NCBI GenBank assembly: GCA_046296415.1
Contig: JBKBLN010000001.1
Span: forward strand, 1,643,978 to 1,707,977
Source: CAYNRA01 sp046296415
GTDB lineage: Bacteria; Bacteroidota; Bacteroidia; Cytophagales; Spirosomataceae
DNA: 64,000 nucleotides
Direction: 5' to 3'
Each line of letters begins with the position of its first letter. Positions within the stretch are counted from its first letter, which is position 1. The position numbers and the translations under genes were made by a program. Of this stretch, positions 42,834-51,396 are shown in pieces. Below the pieces are notes generated by a model that saw only the letters and a program-made list of their open reading frames with translations, ran no database searches and had not been told where the DNA came from.

Positions 42834-43461
42834 ATCAATACTCAGCTGCCAAATTGAAGATTTGGGAAAACGATTTCAACGAGAGTGGATTTTTCGGAAA
42901 TTGACTGTTTCACTTGCGGTTGGTGAACCCATTGCGGTCATTGGACCGAATGGATCGGGAAAATCCACACTTGCTCAAATCATCGCGGGACATTTGCCTG
43001 CCACTGAAGGCAATTGCACATGGCTCGACACGCATCAAAATCCTATTCCAGAATCCGATTTCTTCCGGTTCGTTGGTTATGCAGCTCCTTATTTGGAATT
43101 AGTGGAGGAATTTACTTTGCTTGAACTCCTACATTTTCACGCACAGTTTAAACCCTGGCTACCCGGAGTAAGTAGTCAAGACGTAGCCGAACTTATTCAG
43201 TTGGAGAAACACAAAAATAAGGCAGTAAAGTATTTTTCCTCCGGCATGAAACAACGTGTCAAATTAGGTTTAGCTTTTTTTTCTCAATCGCCGTGCTTAT
43301 TTTTAGATGAGCCAACAGCCAATTTGGATGCCCAAGGGGCACGCTGGTATCTAGAACACGTCGAGAACCTTTTGTCTAACCGCTGGGTAATGATATGTTC
43401 CAATGAACCCAAAGAATATGAATTTGCTAAAAATGTAATCGATATTCGTCAACTTAAATAA
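42826..43461 (+). CDS. ABC transporter ATP-binding protein
   Basis: Single ABC ATPase subunit of 211 residues. Walker A GPNGSGKST (about 39-47), signature FSSGMKQRVKLGLAF, Walker B PCLFLDEPTANLD, and a switch region ending in CSNEPKE in place of the usual His. No permease gene is adjacent, so its membrane partner is unknown. The gene overlaps lpxA by 8 bases and is commonly found in this position in Bacteroidota, suggesting co-expression with lipid A synthesis. The missing switch His is worth noting when judging activity. Confidence 0.9.
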   Translation: MTKSILSCQIEDLGKRFQREWIFRKLTVSLAVGEPIAVIGPNGSGKSTLAQIIAGHLPATEGNCTWLDTHQNPIPESDFFRFVGYAAPYLELVEEFTLLELLHFHAQFKPWLPGVSSQDVAELIQLEKHKNKAVKYFSSGMKQRVKLGLAFFSQSPCLFLDEPTANLDAQGARWYLEHVENLLSNRWVMICSNEPKEYEFAKNVIDIRQLK

Positions 43462-43469
43462 ATGTCAAC

Positions 43470-43928
43470 ATGAAAAAATACGTTTTTTCGACCGCGTTAA
43501 TCCTAGGAATTTCCTTAGCCTCTATGGCTCAAAAATTTGATTCATTTGGTAAGAAAATCAATGCAAAAGATGCCAAACCCGCGGTAACCTTAGTAGGGGA
43601 TGTCAAAGGTGCCGAAAGCGTTACTGCCAAAGTAGAAGGGGAGGTGGAGTCGGTCTGCCAAATGTCGGGCTGTTGGATGAAAGTGAAACTAGCAGATGGC
43701 CAAACCATGCGTGTAACATTCAAAGATTATGGTTTCTTTGTTCCTAAAGACCTTGCCGGTAAAAAAGTAATTTTTGAGGGAGTGGCTAAAAATAAAGTAG
43801 TTTCAGTAGCCGATCAAAAACATTATGCAGAGGATGCCGGGGCTAGCAAAGCTGACATCGCCAAAATTACTCAGGACAAAAATGAACTGACCTTTGTAGC
43901 TGATGGAGTTTTGGTTCCTAAAAAGTAG
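43470..43928 (+). CDS. DUF4920 domain-containing exported protein
   Basis: Small exported protein of 152 residues with signal peptide MKKYVFSTALILGISLASMAQ. The mature domain matches DUF4920 (VEGEVESVCQMSGCWMKVKL, TFKDYGFFVPKDLAGKKVIF), which has the look of a small OB-like beta-barrel with two conserved Cys in CQMSGCW, perhaps a metal or haem site. It lies 8 bases after the ABC gene, last in the lipid A block, before a strong terminator. Function is unknown. Confidence 0.88.
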   Translation: MKKYVFSTALILGISLASMAQKFDSFGKKINAKDAKPAVTLVGDVKGAESVTAKVEGEVESVCQMSGCWMKVKLADGQTMRVTFKDYGFFVPKDLAGKKVIFEGVAKNKVVSVADQKHYAEDAGASKADIAKITQDKNELTFVADGVLVPKK

Positions 43929-44019
43929 TTAACAGGTCTTTGGTGGCAACAATAATGAGGTAATCTTAGCTGTTTGTGGATTGTTCGACTACCCTTCATT
44001 GGCTCAGATATTTCCTTAA

Positions 44020-44061
44020 AATAAAATTCCCCTAGAAAGTAATCTCTAGGGGAATTTTATT
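44020..44061. terminator. Bidirectional terminator
   Basis: Perfect 17-bp inverted repeat, 44020-44036 with 44045-44061, GC core CCCCTAGA flanked by A/T runs, between convergent genes. The rest of 43929-44126 shows nothing else. Confidence 0.9.
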
Positions 44062-44126
44062 GTTTATAAAAATGACCAATTTTGGGCGGCCATTTCGTCA
44101 GTAAATCCTACTTCGAATTAGCTGAA

Positions 44127-44957
44127 CTACTTTTGAATGGTCGCATAATGTTGCCGAACCTGTGGTATTAACTTTTTTAGGTTGGCAATACGTTCGCTGT
44201 CAGCTGGGTGCGTTGAAAGAAGTCTGGGTGGTTTTTGAGAACCTTCACCCGCTTTGGCCATACGTTCCCAAAATCCAACCGATTCATCCAGATTGTAGCC
44301 GGCAAGTGCCATAAAAATAAGTCCTAATTTATCTGCTTCACTTTCTTGCATGCGTGAATTTGGTAAAACACCGCCCAATTGGGTACCAATACCAAATACC
44401 TGTCCGGCAAGGTTCATCAATTGCTCATTCTGGGTAATCACCCCGGTCGCCACCGCCCCAATTTGGGTAATGCCTTGCGCAGCCATGGCCCGACTCATAC
44501 GTTCCCTGCCATGATTGGCAATGGCATGGGCTATTTCATGCCCCATCACCACGGCAACACCCGTTTCGTTTAAGCAAATCGGTAATATACCCGTGTAAAA
44601 AACGACTTTCCCACCCGGCATACACCAAGCATTCACGGTTTTATCCTCTACCAATCGGAATTCCCATTGATATCCATTGATAGCTTCGCTGTAGTTGTTT
44701 TGAATCAGGTATGTCTCGGCGGCGGTTTTAAGGCGACTTCCTACGCGAGCGATCATGGCGGCATTGGCATTCGAGGCAGGTAGGACTTTAGATGTATCCA
44801 AAAAACCCTTGTATTCCGCGAAACTCAAAGCCATGATCTGATCTTGTGAGATAAGCCCAACAAATTGTTTTCGGCCTGTCAACGGAACCTGCTGGCACGC
44901 CCAAATTATCCCGACAAGCAAGCAAGCGGACAAAAAGGAAAAGATGGTATTTTTCAT
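44127..44957 (-). CDS. M48-family zinc metalloprotease lipoprotein
   Basis: Lipoprotein peptidase of 276 residues from MKNTIFSFLSACLL. The signal peptide ends in a lipobox (IIWAC, Cys21). The catalytic motif HEIAHAIANH (His140, Glu141, His144) and the third ligand region MQESEADKLGLIF are present, placing it with Oma1/BepA/LoiP-like M48 proteases that act in outer-membrane quality control. The extended frame start at 44981 would put eight residues before the signal peptide and is less likely. It is a single gene with a -7 element (TATTTTTG, minus strand 44986-44979) just upstream. Confidence 0.92.
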   Translation of the reverse strand: MKNTIFSFLSACLLVGIIWACQQVPLTGRKQFVGLISQDQIMALSFAEYKGFLDTSKVLPASNANAAMIARVGSRLKTAAETYLIQNNYSEAINGYQWEFRLVEDKTVNAWCMPGGKVVFYTGILPICLNETGVAVVMGHEIAHAIANHGRERMSRAMAAQGITQIGAVATGVITQNEQLMNLAGQVFGIGTQLGGVLPNSRMQESEADKLGLIFMALAGYNLDESVGFWERMAKAGEGSQKPPRLLSTHPADSERIANLKKLIPQVRQHYATIQK

Positions 44958-45010
44958 GATGTACGGATGTGTATTTTGCAAAAATAGTTTTTAATTCTAT
45001 TGGATAGACC

Positions 45011-45018
45011 TAATTTTG
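45011..45018 (+). promoter_or_regulatory. -7 promoter element for the 45041-49883 operon
   Basis: TAATTTTG, exact match to TAnnTTTG, 22 bases before the ATG at 45041. The -33 element is weak. Confidence 0.35.
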
Positions 45019-45040
45019 TAGGTAAAGTAACTGTCAAAGA

Positions 45041-45652
45041 ATGAAAATTATTGCCGTTGGTAGAAATTATGCGGATCATATTGAAGAATTAAAAAATGAG
45101 CGCCCTACGGAACCCGTTATTTTTACCAAACCCGAAACCGCCCTTTTGAAAGGGAACGAAGATTTTTACCTCCCCGATTTTAGTCAGGATGTACACCATG
45201 AAATCGAATTGGTGATCAGGATTTCAAAAATTGGAAAAAATATTGAGGAGAAATTCGCGCACAAGTACTACCAAGAAGTGGGTCTTGGAATTGATTTTAC
45301 AGCGCGTGATGTCCAGAGCCGTCTTAAATCCAAAGGGCTACCATGGGAATTGGCCAAAGCGTTTGATGGTTCAGCTCCTGTTTCCTCTTTCGTTCCTAAA
45401 GAGCAGTTTGCTTCATTAGATCAGGTCTCTTTCGACTTAGCTGTCAATGGACAAATACGACAAGAAGGAAATACGTCCATGATGTTATACAGTATTGATT
45501 ATCTCATATCCTTTATTTCAAAATATTTCACCTTAAAAGTAGGTGACCTAATCTTTACTGGAACCCCCAAAGGGGTATCGGCTGTTCAAGCGGGTGACGA
45601 ACTGGTCGCTCGGTTGGAAGGTCAAGAAATGCTTCGTTTTTTTGTTAAGTAA
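45041..45652 (+). CDS. Fumarylacetoacetate hydrolase (FAH) family protein
   Basis: Cytoplasmic hydrolase or decarboxylase of 203 residues, the short FAHD1/YcgM-like form. The start MKIIAVGRNYADHIEELKN is typical, metal ligands are in HHEIELVIR, and the C-terminal motif is IFTGTPKGVSAVQAGD. FAHD1-type enzymes act on acylpyruvates or decarboxylate oxaloacetate; which applies here is not clear. The next gene starts ten bases after its stop. Confidence 0.9.
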   Translation: MKIIAVGRNYADHIEELKNERPTEPVIFTKPETALLKGNEDFYLPDFSQDVHHEIELVIRISKIGKNIEEKFAHKYYQEVGLGIDFTARDVQSRLKSKGLPWELAKAFDGSAPVSSFVPKEQFASLDQVSFDLAVNGQIRQEGNTSMMLYSIDYLISFISKYFTLKVGDLIFTGTPKGVSAVQAGDELVARLEGQEMLRFFVK

Positions 45653-45662
45653 ATCATGTAGA

Positions 45663-47570
45663 ATGTCCCATTTACGATGGTTACTGGTCCTTTGTTGGTT
45701 AGGATCTTTTACCTCCTTTGCTCAAGTTCATTTGTCAACGTCCGATATCGCCCCTCAGAAAGGCTATTTTATTCTTCCGGTCCAACCCGGTAAAATAGCT
45801 TCTTTGTCTGGTTGTTTCGGTGATTTACGTCCCAATCACTTTCATGCAGGTTGGGATATTCGAACAGGTGGCGTAGAGGGAGTTCCGATTCACGCGGCGG
45901 CTGATGGATACATTTCGCGAATAAAAATTGCACGAGATGGATACGGAAATGCTGTTTACATTACGCATCCTAATCAGCTCACCACGGTGTATGCCCACCT
46001 TCGTGAAATTTCAGGGGTATGGAAAGAGAAATTATTGGCTGAGCAATACGCACTAAAAAAATGGGAAGTGGACCTCACATTTGCTCCAGGGCAATTTCCT
46101 ATTAAACAGCGGGACGTGATTGGACTCTCCGGCAACACCGGTAGCTCAGCTGGTCCTCATTTGCATTTTGAGATTCGGGATGCCGAAGAACGAGTACTTG
46201 ATCCAGCCTTATTTGGTTTTTCGGAGGTACGGGATAAGTTGGCCCCCCAGATTTATAAAATTACCCTTCGCTGTTTGAGTGCCGATGCCCGAATCAACGG
46301 GAAATTTGGTGCCATCGATTTTACACCCGTTTTTAAAAACGGAGTCTATCAAATCCCATCCCCAATTCGGGTAGTGGGGAAGGTTGGGGTAGAAGTATTG
46401 ACTTACGATCGAGCAGAGACCACCCCGTTTAAGTTAGGGGTTCAGTCCCTCACCTTGCGGAAAGATAACCAAGAAATTTATGCATTTCGTTTCCGACGTT
46501 CACGGTTCGACTTAAAATATGATATGAATGTTCATACTGACTATGACCGAATGTTCCGTCGGGGAGAACGTATGCACAGACTGTACGTTTTGCCTGGAAA
46601 TCGGATGGATCATTACCGGACGTCAGAGGAAAAAGGTACGTTTCGAATTACTGATCGGGCCTTACACGATATGCAACTAGAAGTCGGAGACTCATTCCAA
46701 AATAGCACTAAATTGAATTTCGCTATCCAAGGAGATGCACAGAGTGCTGAAATAACCTCAAGTGAGATTCCAGTTGGTGGTTTTCCGGTCGTTGAAGTAA
46801 AGCAAAATGAACAGTTCTTATTGATAACAGCTAGGGGAACACATCCCCAAACCCGGTTAGCGAATGTAGAGGTTCAAGGAAAATGGCTACCTGTCGGAAA
46901 TCCAGTTCGAACGCCAGATCACTTACAATTTATTTGGGATATGGCAAATGGGGTTCCCACTCAAGTGATGGTTGAAAAGTCCATTCAGCCCGTTCCTAGT
47001 ATTTTCGTTTTTCATGCAGGAAAAAAGATGCTTCGATCTGGTCAGTTTTCGGTTCATATGCAAGAAGCGTTGTACGATACGGCGTTTCTTCATTTGGCGG
47101 CCCAAGGATCACGATTGATGATTCACACTGATATTCTTCCGCTAAAGGATTACTTTCGGGTGCAATGGGAGGCTCCGATTATGCCTTCCGTCCCACTGAG
47201 TAAACAACATGTGTATTTTGAGGGGGCTCGAAAAAAGTTTTTAGGTGGGGAATGGAAAGATCAATCCATCTCTTTTCAATCAAGAGAGCTCGGAGTGTTT
47301 AGCTTAAAAGCCGATACCGTTGCGCCACTGGTACAGCCCATTAAAATTTCCAACCAGGAGATTCGATTCAAAATCTCCGACAACCTTAGCGGTATACGAG
47401 ATTTTAATTGTTGGGTAAATGAAGAGTGGATTTTGATGAAATATGAATATAAAAACGGCCAAATATGGTCTGAAAGACCCAATAATTCCGTAATTTTCCA
47501 AGGCCAAGTTCGATGTCGAGTGACGGATCAAGCAGGCAATGAAAAAATGTTTCAATCAAAAATCCCTTAA
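45663..47570 (+). CDS. M23-family peptidase, exported
   Basis: Exported protein of 635 residues with signal peptide MSHLRWLLVLCWLGSFTSFAQ. An N-terminal M23/LytM domain (about 30-190) has a zinc ligand in HFHAGWDIRTGGVEGVPIHA and the HLH motif in SSAGPHLHFEIRD; YAHLREISG supplies the other His. The remaining 440 residues form beta-rich domains with no family I recognise (for example RRSRFDLKYDMNVHTDYDRM). It probably cleaves or remodels peptidoglycan. The frame opens upstream at 45594 inside the FAH gene, but the signal peptide fixes the start at 45663. Confidence 0.88.
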   Translation: MSHLRWLLVLCWLGSFTSFAQVHLSTSDIAPQKGYFILPVQPGKIASLSGCFGDLRPNHFHAGWDIRTGGVEGVPIHAAADGYISRIKIARDGYGNAVYITHPNQLTTVYAHLREISGVWKEKLLAEQYALKKWEVDLTFAPGQFPIKQRDVIGLSGNTGSSAGPHLHFEIRDAEERVLDPALFGFSEVRDKLAPQIYKITLRCLSADARINGKFGAIDFTPVFKNGVYQIPSPIRVVGKVGVEVLTYDRAETTPFKLGVQSLTLRKDNQEIYAFRFRRSRFDLKYDMNVHTDYDRMFRRGERMHRLYVLPGNRMDHYRTSEEKGTFRITDRALHDMQLEVGDSFQNSTKLNFAIQGDAQSAEITSSEIPVGGFPVVEVKQNEQFLLITARGTHPQTRLANVEVQGKWLPVGNPVRTPDHLQFIWDMANGVPTQVMVEKSIQPVPSIFVFHAGKKMLRSGQFSVHMQEALYDTAFLHLAAQGSRLMIHTDILPLKDYFRVQWEAPIMPSVPLSKQHVYFEGARKKFLGGEWKDQSISFQSRELGVFSLKADTVAPLVQPIKISNQEIRFKISDNLSGIRDFNCWVNEEWILMKYEYKNGQIWSERPNNSVIFQGQVRCRVTDQAGNEKMFQSKIP

Positions 47571-47572
47571 GT

Positions 47573-48022
47573 ATGGCACTTCAGTTGGGTGATTCTATCC
47601 CGGCCTTTTCCAGTACGAACCAACGTGGTGAATCGGTAACACACGAGGATCTCTTAGGTAAAAAAGTAGTCTTGTATTTTTATCCTAAGGACAGTACTCC
47701 CGGTTGCACAGCTCAAGCTTGTGATTTACGAGATAACTACCAAGCACTCCAATCGCAGGGTTTTACGGTGTTGGGCGTGAGTCCGGATTCCGAGAAATCG
47801 CATCAAAAATTCATTGCCAAGTTTGAACTTCCTTTTGATTTATTGGCCGATACGGATCATTCCTTGGCGGAGGCATTTGGAGTTTGGGTCGAGAAAAGTA
47901 TGTATGGAAAAACGTACATGGGCATAGCTCGTACCACCTTTTTGGTAGATGAATCGGGAAAAATCACTGATATCATATCCAAAGTCGATACAAAAGCCCA
48001 CACGGCACAAATTTTAGTCTAG
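47573..48022 (+). CDS. bcp: Thiol peroxidase (BCP/PrxQ-type peroxiredoxin)
   Basis: Thioredoxin-dependent peroxiredoxin of 149 residues reducing H2O2 and organic peroxides in the cytoplasm. The peroxidatic Cys45 and resolving Cys50 are both in KDSTPGCTAQACDLRDNY, as in E. coli BCP. VLGVSPDSEKSHQKFIAKFE and the Arg in GIARTTFLVDESG complete the family pattern. It begins two bases after the M23 gene stop, so co-transcription is near certain. Confidence 0.95.
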   Translation: MALQLGDSIPAFSSTNQRGESVTHEDLLGKKVVLYFYPKDSTPGCTAQACDLRDNYQALQSQGFTVLGVSPDSEKSHQKFIAKFELPFDLLADTDHSLAEAFGVWVEKSMYGKTYMGIARTTFLVDESGKITDIISKVDTKAHTAQILV

Positions 48023-48047
48023 TACTCAATCATCCAATCATAGTTCA

Positions 48048-48914
48048 ATGCAAATTCAGGAATTAGAATCCATCGCATCGCAGGTCCGGAGGGACATCGT
48101 TCGCATGGTTCATGCTTGTCAGTCAGGTCATCCAGGTGGTTCATTAGGCTGTACAGAGGTTTTAGTCGGTCTGTATTTTCAACAAATGAAGATCAATAAC
48201 CGGAGAGGCAAAGGAGGATTTTTATCCTTTAAAATGGATGCAGCCGGAGAGGATTGCTTCTTTTTATCCAATGGCCACATTTCACCTGTATTTTACTCTA
48301 CATTAGCCAGAAGAGGTTATTTTGGTGTTCATGAGTTGGGGACTTTTCGTCAAATTAATTCTCGCTTACAGGGGCATCCAACGACGCATGAGGGCCTTCC
48401 CGGAATTCGGATCGCATCAGGTTCCCTAGGACAGGGGTTATCGGTAGCAGCCGGAATGGCATTAGCCAAGCGCATGAATGGTGACGAAAGTTTTGTCTAT
48501 TGTTTGATGGGAGATGGAGAACAGCAAGAAGGGCAGGTTTGGGAAGCGGCTCAATTTATTCCACATCATCAATTAAATCATGTGATTGGAATTATCGATC
48601 TAAACGGTCAACAGATTGATGGCTCCACGGAAGAGGTTATGAGCAATCGTGACCTAAAAGCTAAATATAAAGCCTTTGGCTGGCAGGTACTCGATATCAA
48701 AGAGGGTAATTCCATGGAAGCCGTGATCGCAGGCCTACGCAAAGCCAAACGATTGGCCTTAAAAGGTACTCCCGTGATGATTTTATTGCATACTGAAATG
48801 GGAGCGGGCGTCGACTTCATGATGGGAAGCCATAAATGGCATGGCATTGCCCCAAATGATGAACAATTGGCCAATGCTTTGGCACAACTTCCTGAAACTC
48901 TTGGTGATTATTAA
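48048..48914 (+). CDS. Transketolase, N-terminal subunit
   Basis: Thiamine-diphosphate-binding half of a two-gene transketolase, 288 residues, for the non-oxidative pentose phosphate pathway. The cofactor motif GDGEQQEGQVWEAAQFIPHH is complete, and CQSGHPGGSLGCTEVLVGLY and GLSVAAGMALAKRMN match the family. It must act with the product of the next gene, whose ATG lies 12 bases after this stop. Split transketolases are usual in Bacteroidota. Confidence 0.95.
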   Translation: MQIQELESIASQVRRDIVRMVHACQSGHPGGSLGCTEVLVGLYFQQMKINNRRGKGGFLSFKMDAAGEDCFFLSNGHISPVFYSTLARRGYFGVHELGTFRQINSRLQGHPTTHEGLPGIRIASGSLGQGLSVAAGMALAKRMNGDESFVYCLMGDGEQQEGQVWEAAQFIPHHQLNHVIGIIDLNGQQIDGSTEEVMSNRDLKAKYKAFGWQVLDIKEGNSMEAVIAGLRKAKRLALKGTPVMILLHTEMGAGVDFMMGSHKWHGIAPNDEQLANALAQLPETLGDY

Positions 48915-48926
48915 TTGGCATTGCAG

Positions 48927-49883
48927 ATGAAAAAATATACATACACAGAAAAAAAAGATACCCGCTCAGGTTTTGGAGATGGGATGACCGCCCTCGGTCA
49001 GTCACACCCCAATGTCGTGGCTTTGTGCGCCGACCTCATCGGGTCATTAAAGTTAAATACCTTTATTAAAAATCACCCAGAGCGATTTTTTCAATGTGGG
49101 ATTGCCGAGGCCAATATGATGGGTGTATCCGCAGGTTTGGCCACCGCGGGAAAAGTGCCGTTTGCTACCACTTTCGCCAACTTCGGTTCGGGTCGTGTTT
49201 ATGACCAAATCCGTCAATCGATCGCTTATTCCGATAAAAATGTCAAAGTAGCGGTGTCCCATGCTGGTCTGACTCTAGGCGAGGATGGTGCAACCCATCA
49301 AATTTTGGAGGATATTGCCATGATGCGCGCTATGCCTCACATGACGGTTATCAATCCTTGTGATTACAACCAAACCAAAGCAGCCACCATCGCACTAGCT
49401 GATCACCATGGTCCCGCTTATTTACGCTTTGGTCGTCCTACTGTTCCGGTATTTACCGACCCTAATCAAGAATTTGTCATTGGCAAAGCTTGGATGGTCA
49501 ATGAAGGAAAAGATGTATCTATTTTTGCAACAGGACACTTGGTTTGGGAGGCTATTCAAGCTGGGGAGAAATTGGCGGAAATGGGGATTGATGCCGAAAT
49601 AATCAATATTCATACCATCAAACCACTCGATGTAGCAGCGATTTTGAAATCAGTGAAGAAAACAGGTTGTGTGGTTTCATGTGAGGAACATCAACGCAAT
49701 GGAGGTTTAGGAGATGCCATTGCCCAAGTTTTAGCCTTGGAATATCCGGCCCCGCAAGAATACATTGCAGTCAATGATTCCTTCGGTGAATCCGGGACAC
49801 CCGCGCAGTTGATGGAGAAATATGGCCTTTCAGCACAGCATATCATAGAGGCGGTACAAAAAGTGATGAAAAGGAAAAAATAA
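48927..49883 (+). CDS. Transketolase, C-terminal subunit
   Basis: Pyrimidine-binding and C-terminal half of the split transketolase, 318 residues from MKKYTYTEKKDTRSGFGDGM. It has FFQCGIAEANMMGVSAGLAT with the catalytic Glu, VSHAGLTLGEDGATHQILED, and the C-terminal domain with CEEHQRNGGLGDAIAQ. The ATG at 48927 is preferred over a TTG at 48915 directly after the preceding stop. A strong terminator closes the operon. Confidence 0.95.
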   Translation: MKKYTYTEKKDTRSGFGDGMTALGQSHPNVVALCADLIGSLKLNTFIKNHPERFFQCGIAEANMMGVSAGLATAGKVPFATTFANFGSGRVYDQIRQSIAYSDKNVKVAVSHAGLTLGEDGATHQILEDIAMMRAMPHMTVINPCDYNQTKAATIALADHHGPAYLRFGRPTVPVFTDPNQEFVIGKAWMVNEGKDVSIFATGHLVWEAIQAGEKLAEMGIDAEIINIHTIKPLDVAAILKSVKKTGCVVSCEEHQRNGGLGDAIAQVLALEYPAPQEYIAVNDSFGESGTPAQLMEKYGLSAQHIIEAVQKVMKRKK

Positions 49884-49906
49884 GGACTTATTTTCCCTTA
49901 CATTCG

Positions 49907-49942
49907 AACCTTGATACAATGCGTGTATCAAGGTTTCGTTTT
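49907..49942 (+). terminator. Terminator of the transketolase operon
   Basis: Perfect 12-bp stem AACCTTGATACA / TGTATCAAGGTT with a 5-base loop, followed by TCGTTTTTT. It ends just before the sigma factor start, so the sigma gene would need its own promoter. Confidence 0.88.
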
Positions 49943-49947
49943 TTGGG

Positions 49948-50502
49948 ATGATGATGGAAAATGACAAACAAATAATTGACTGGATTTTAAATCCAAATGA
50001 ACGAGATCGGGGATTTCGTGCCCTTGTCAAATCGTACTCCAAACGAATCTATTGGCACGTTCGAAAAATGGTCATTATTCACGAAGATGCAGATGATCTC
50101 GTCCAGGAAATATTTGTCAAAATTTGGCAAAATCTTGACAAATTTAGAGGAGATTCTAAATTGTACACCTGGATTTATCGAATCACCACCAATGAAACTT
50201 TGACCTTTCTTCAACGCAAACGTCGGCAACTAACCGAATCCATCGATGATAATTCCTTTTTGTTGGATTCTGTCAATCAGTCCATTCAGCAGGGAGATAT
50301 GTCGGGAACCGACATAGAGTTGCTCCTCCAAAAAGCTCTTTTGAATTTAACCGATAAGCAAAGGCAGATATTTCAAATGAAGTATTTTGAGCACCTAACG
50401 TTTGAGGAAATATCAGAAATTACCGGCACCACCGTTGGTGGACTGAAGGCCACTTACCATACAGCGATGAAAAAGGTAGAAGAATTTGTGGAAGGACACT
50501 AA
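49948..50502 (+). CDS. ECF-type RNA polymerase sigma factor
   Basis: Alternative sigma factor of 184 residues. Region 2 (about 20-90) has HEDADDLVQEIFVKIWQNLD and LYTWIYRITTNETLTFLQRK. Region 4 (about 125-180) has LTDKQRQIFQMKYFEHLTFEEISEITG-like helix-turn-helix sequence. Three consecutive ATG codons (49948, 49951, 49954) could each start translation. It is followed 47 bases later by a membrane-anchored anti-sigma-like gene and a Spy-like gene, a module widely seen in Bacteroidota. Inference: the two downstream proteins control the sigma factor in response to envelope stress. Confidence 0.93.
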   Translation: MMMENDKQIIDWILNPNERDRGFRALVKSYSKRIYWHVRKMVIIHEDADDLVQEIFVKIWQNLDKFRGDSKLYTWIYRITTNETLTFLQRKRRQLTESIDDNSFLLDSVNQSIQQGDMSGTDIELLLQKALLNLTDKQRQIFQMKYFEHLTFEEISEITGTTVGGLKATYHTAMKKVEEFVEGH

Positions 50503-50549
50503 ACCTTTTGCCTTGAATTGTGTCAAAGTAACAAGATCATTTGAAACGC

Positions 50550-50978
50550 ATGCAATCTCCCTTTAAAATACCTGAGGATACCTATTTCGAGCAACTTGAG
50601 ACCAAGTTGAATCGGATACCGACGTGGCAGGTTCCCCGGATGGAAACTCCCGCAGACTATTTTGCCCAAATAGAGGATCGGATTTTATCCCAAACTGTAG
50701 ATGTCACAAAAAAAGGAAAAGTAAAAAAAATGTGGGTATCCTGGTTTTCTGCCGCCGCGGCTGTTTTGATGGTAGGTGGAATTTGGTACTTTTCCATGCC
50801 TCAAAATAATTGGGAAGGAGTGTCAAATGCTGATATACTAGTCTATATGGAAGAACATCAATCCACCGCCTTACCGGTTGATGAAATGACTGTACAATTT
50901 GATGCTCAGAGCATTGCCCCATTAGAAGAAATGACCGAACAAGATATTCAAGCGTATGACGAATTATATGGTATTTAA
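50550..50978 (+). CDS. Single-pass membrane protein, probable anti-sigma partner
   Basis: Protein of 142 residues from MQSPFKIPEDTYFEQLETKL. The N-terminal cytoplasmic part (1-70) is polar with two PxDYF/PEDTYFEQ-like repeats (IPEDTYFEQLE and TPADYFAQIED). One membrane helix follows (VSWFSAAAAVLMVGGIWYF), then an acidic periplasmic tail of about 55 residues. No known anti-sigma domain is recognisable, but the position directly after the ECF sigma gene and the topology fit one. The TTG three codons upstream (50541) is a weaker start. Confidence 0.75.
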   Translation: MQSPFKIPEDTYFEQLETKLNRIPTWQVPRMETPADYFAQIEDRILSQTVDVTKKGKVKKMWVSWFSAAAAVLMVGGIWYFSMPQNNWEGVSNADILVYMEEHQSTALPVDEMTVQFDAQSIAPLEEMTEQDIQAYDELYGI

Positions 50979-51396
50979 TCGAGTTGCCCTTAGTATGGTA
51001 TTCCTCTTTTGTGGATTAAACTTACTGGCACAAAAATCGAATCAAGAAAAGATTCATGCCATGAAAATTGGTATGATAACCGAAAATCTCCAATTGACCA
51101 GCGACCAAGCTGAGAAATTTTGGCCTGTTTATCATGCCTATGAAGAAGAACGTGTAACCGTGATTCGGCAAATGAGAAAGTTACAACGACAAATTTCACA
51201 TGGAGAGATTCCTCAAGGTGAAATTGTACAGGCTGAGGAACGTATCATGCGTCTAAAAGAACAAGAATCGGACATTGTTAAGTCCTATCGACCCAAATTT
51301 CTACGGGTGATCAATCCAGATCAATATGCCTCATTACTTAAAACCGAAAGGCAATTTCAAGATATATTGATGCAGCGGATTAAGTCCCGAGGTTAA
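50968..51396 (+). CDS. Spy/CpxP-like periplasmic protein (sensor of ECF-type sigma factor)
   Basis: Exported helical protein of 142 residues. Signal peptide MVFNRVALSMVFLFCGLNLLAQ. The mature region has ENLQLTSDQAEKFWPVYHAY, an LTxxQ-type motif found in Spy/CpxP/CnrX-like envelope chaperones and sensors, and is highly charged and alpha-helical throughout. It overlaps the preceding gene by 11 bases (or 23 if it starts at 50956). Its stop overlaps the convergent YncE-like gene. Probably it signals envelope state to the sigma factor. Confidence 0.8.
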   Translation: MVFNRVALSMVFLFCGLNLLAQKSNQEKIHAMKIGMITENLQLTSDQAEKFWPVYHAYEEERVTVIRQMRKLQRQISHGEIPQGEIVQAEERIMRLKEQESDIVKSYRPKFLRVINPDQYASLLKTERQFQDILMQRIKSRG

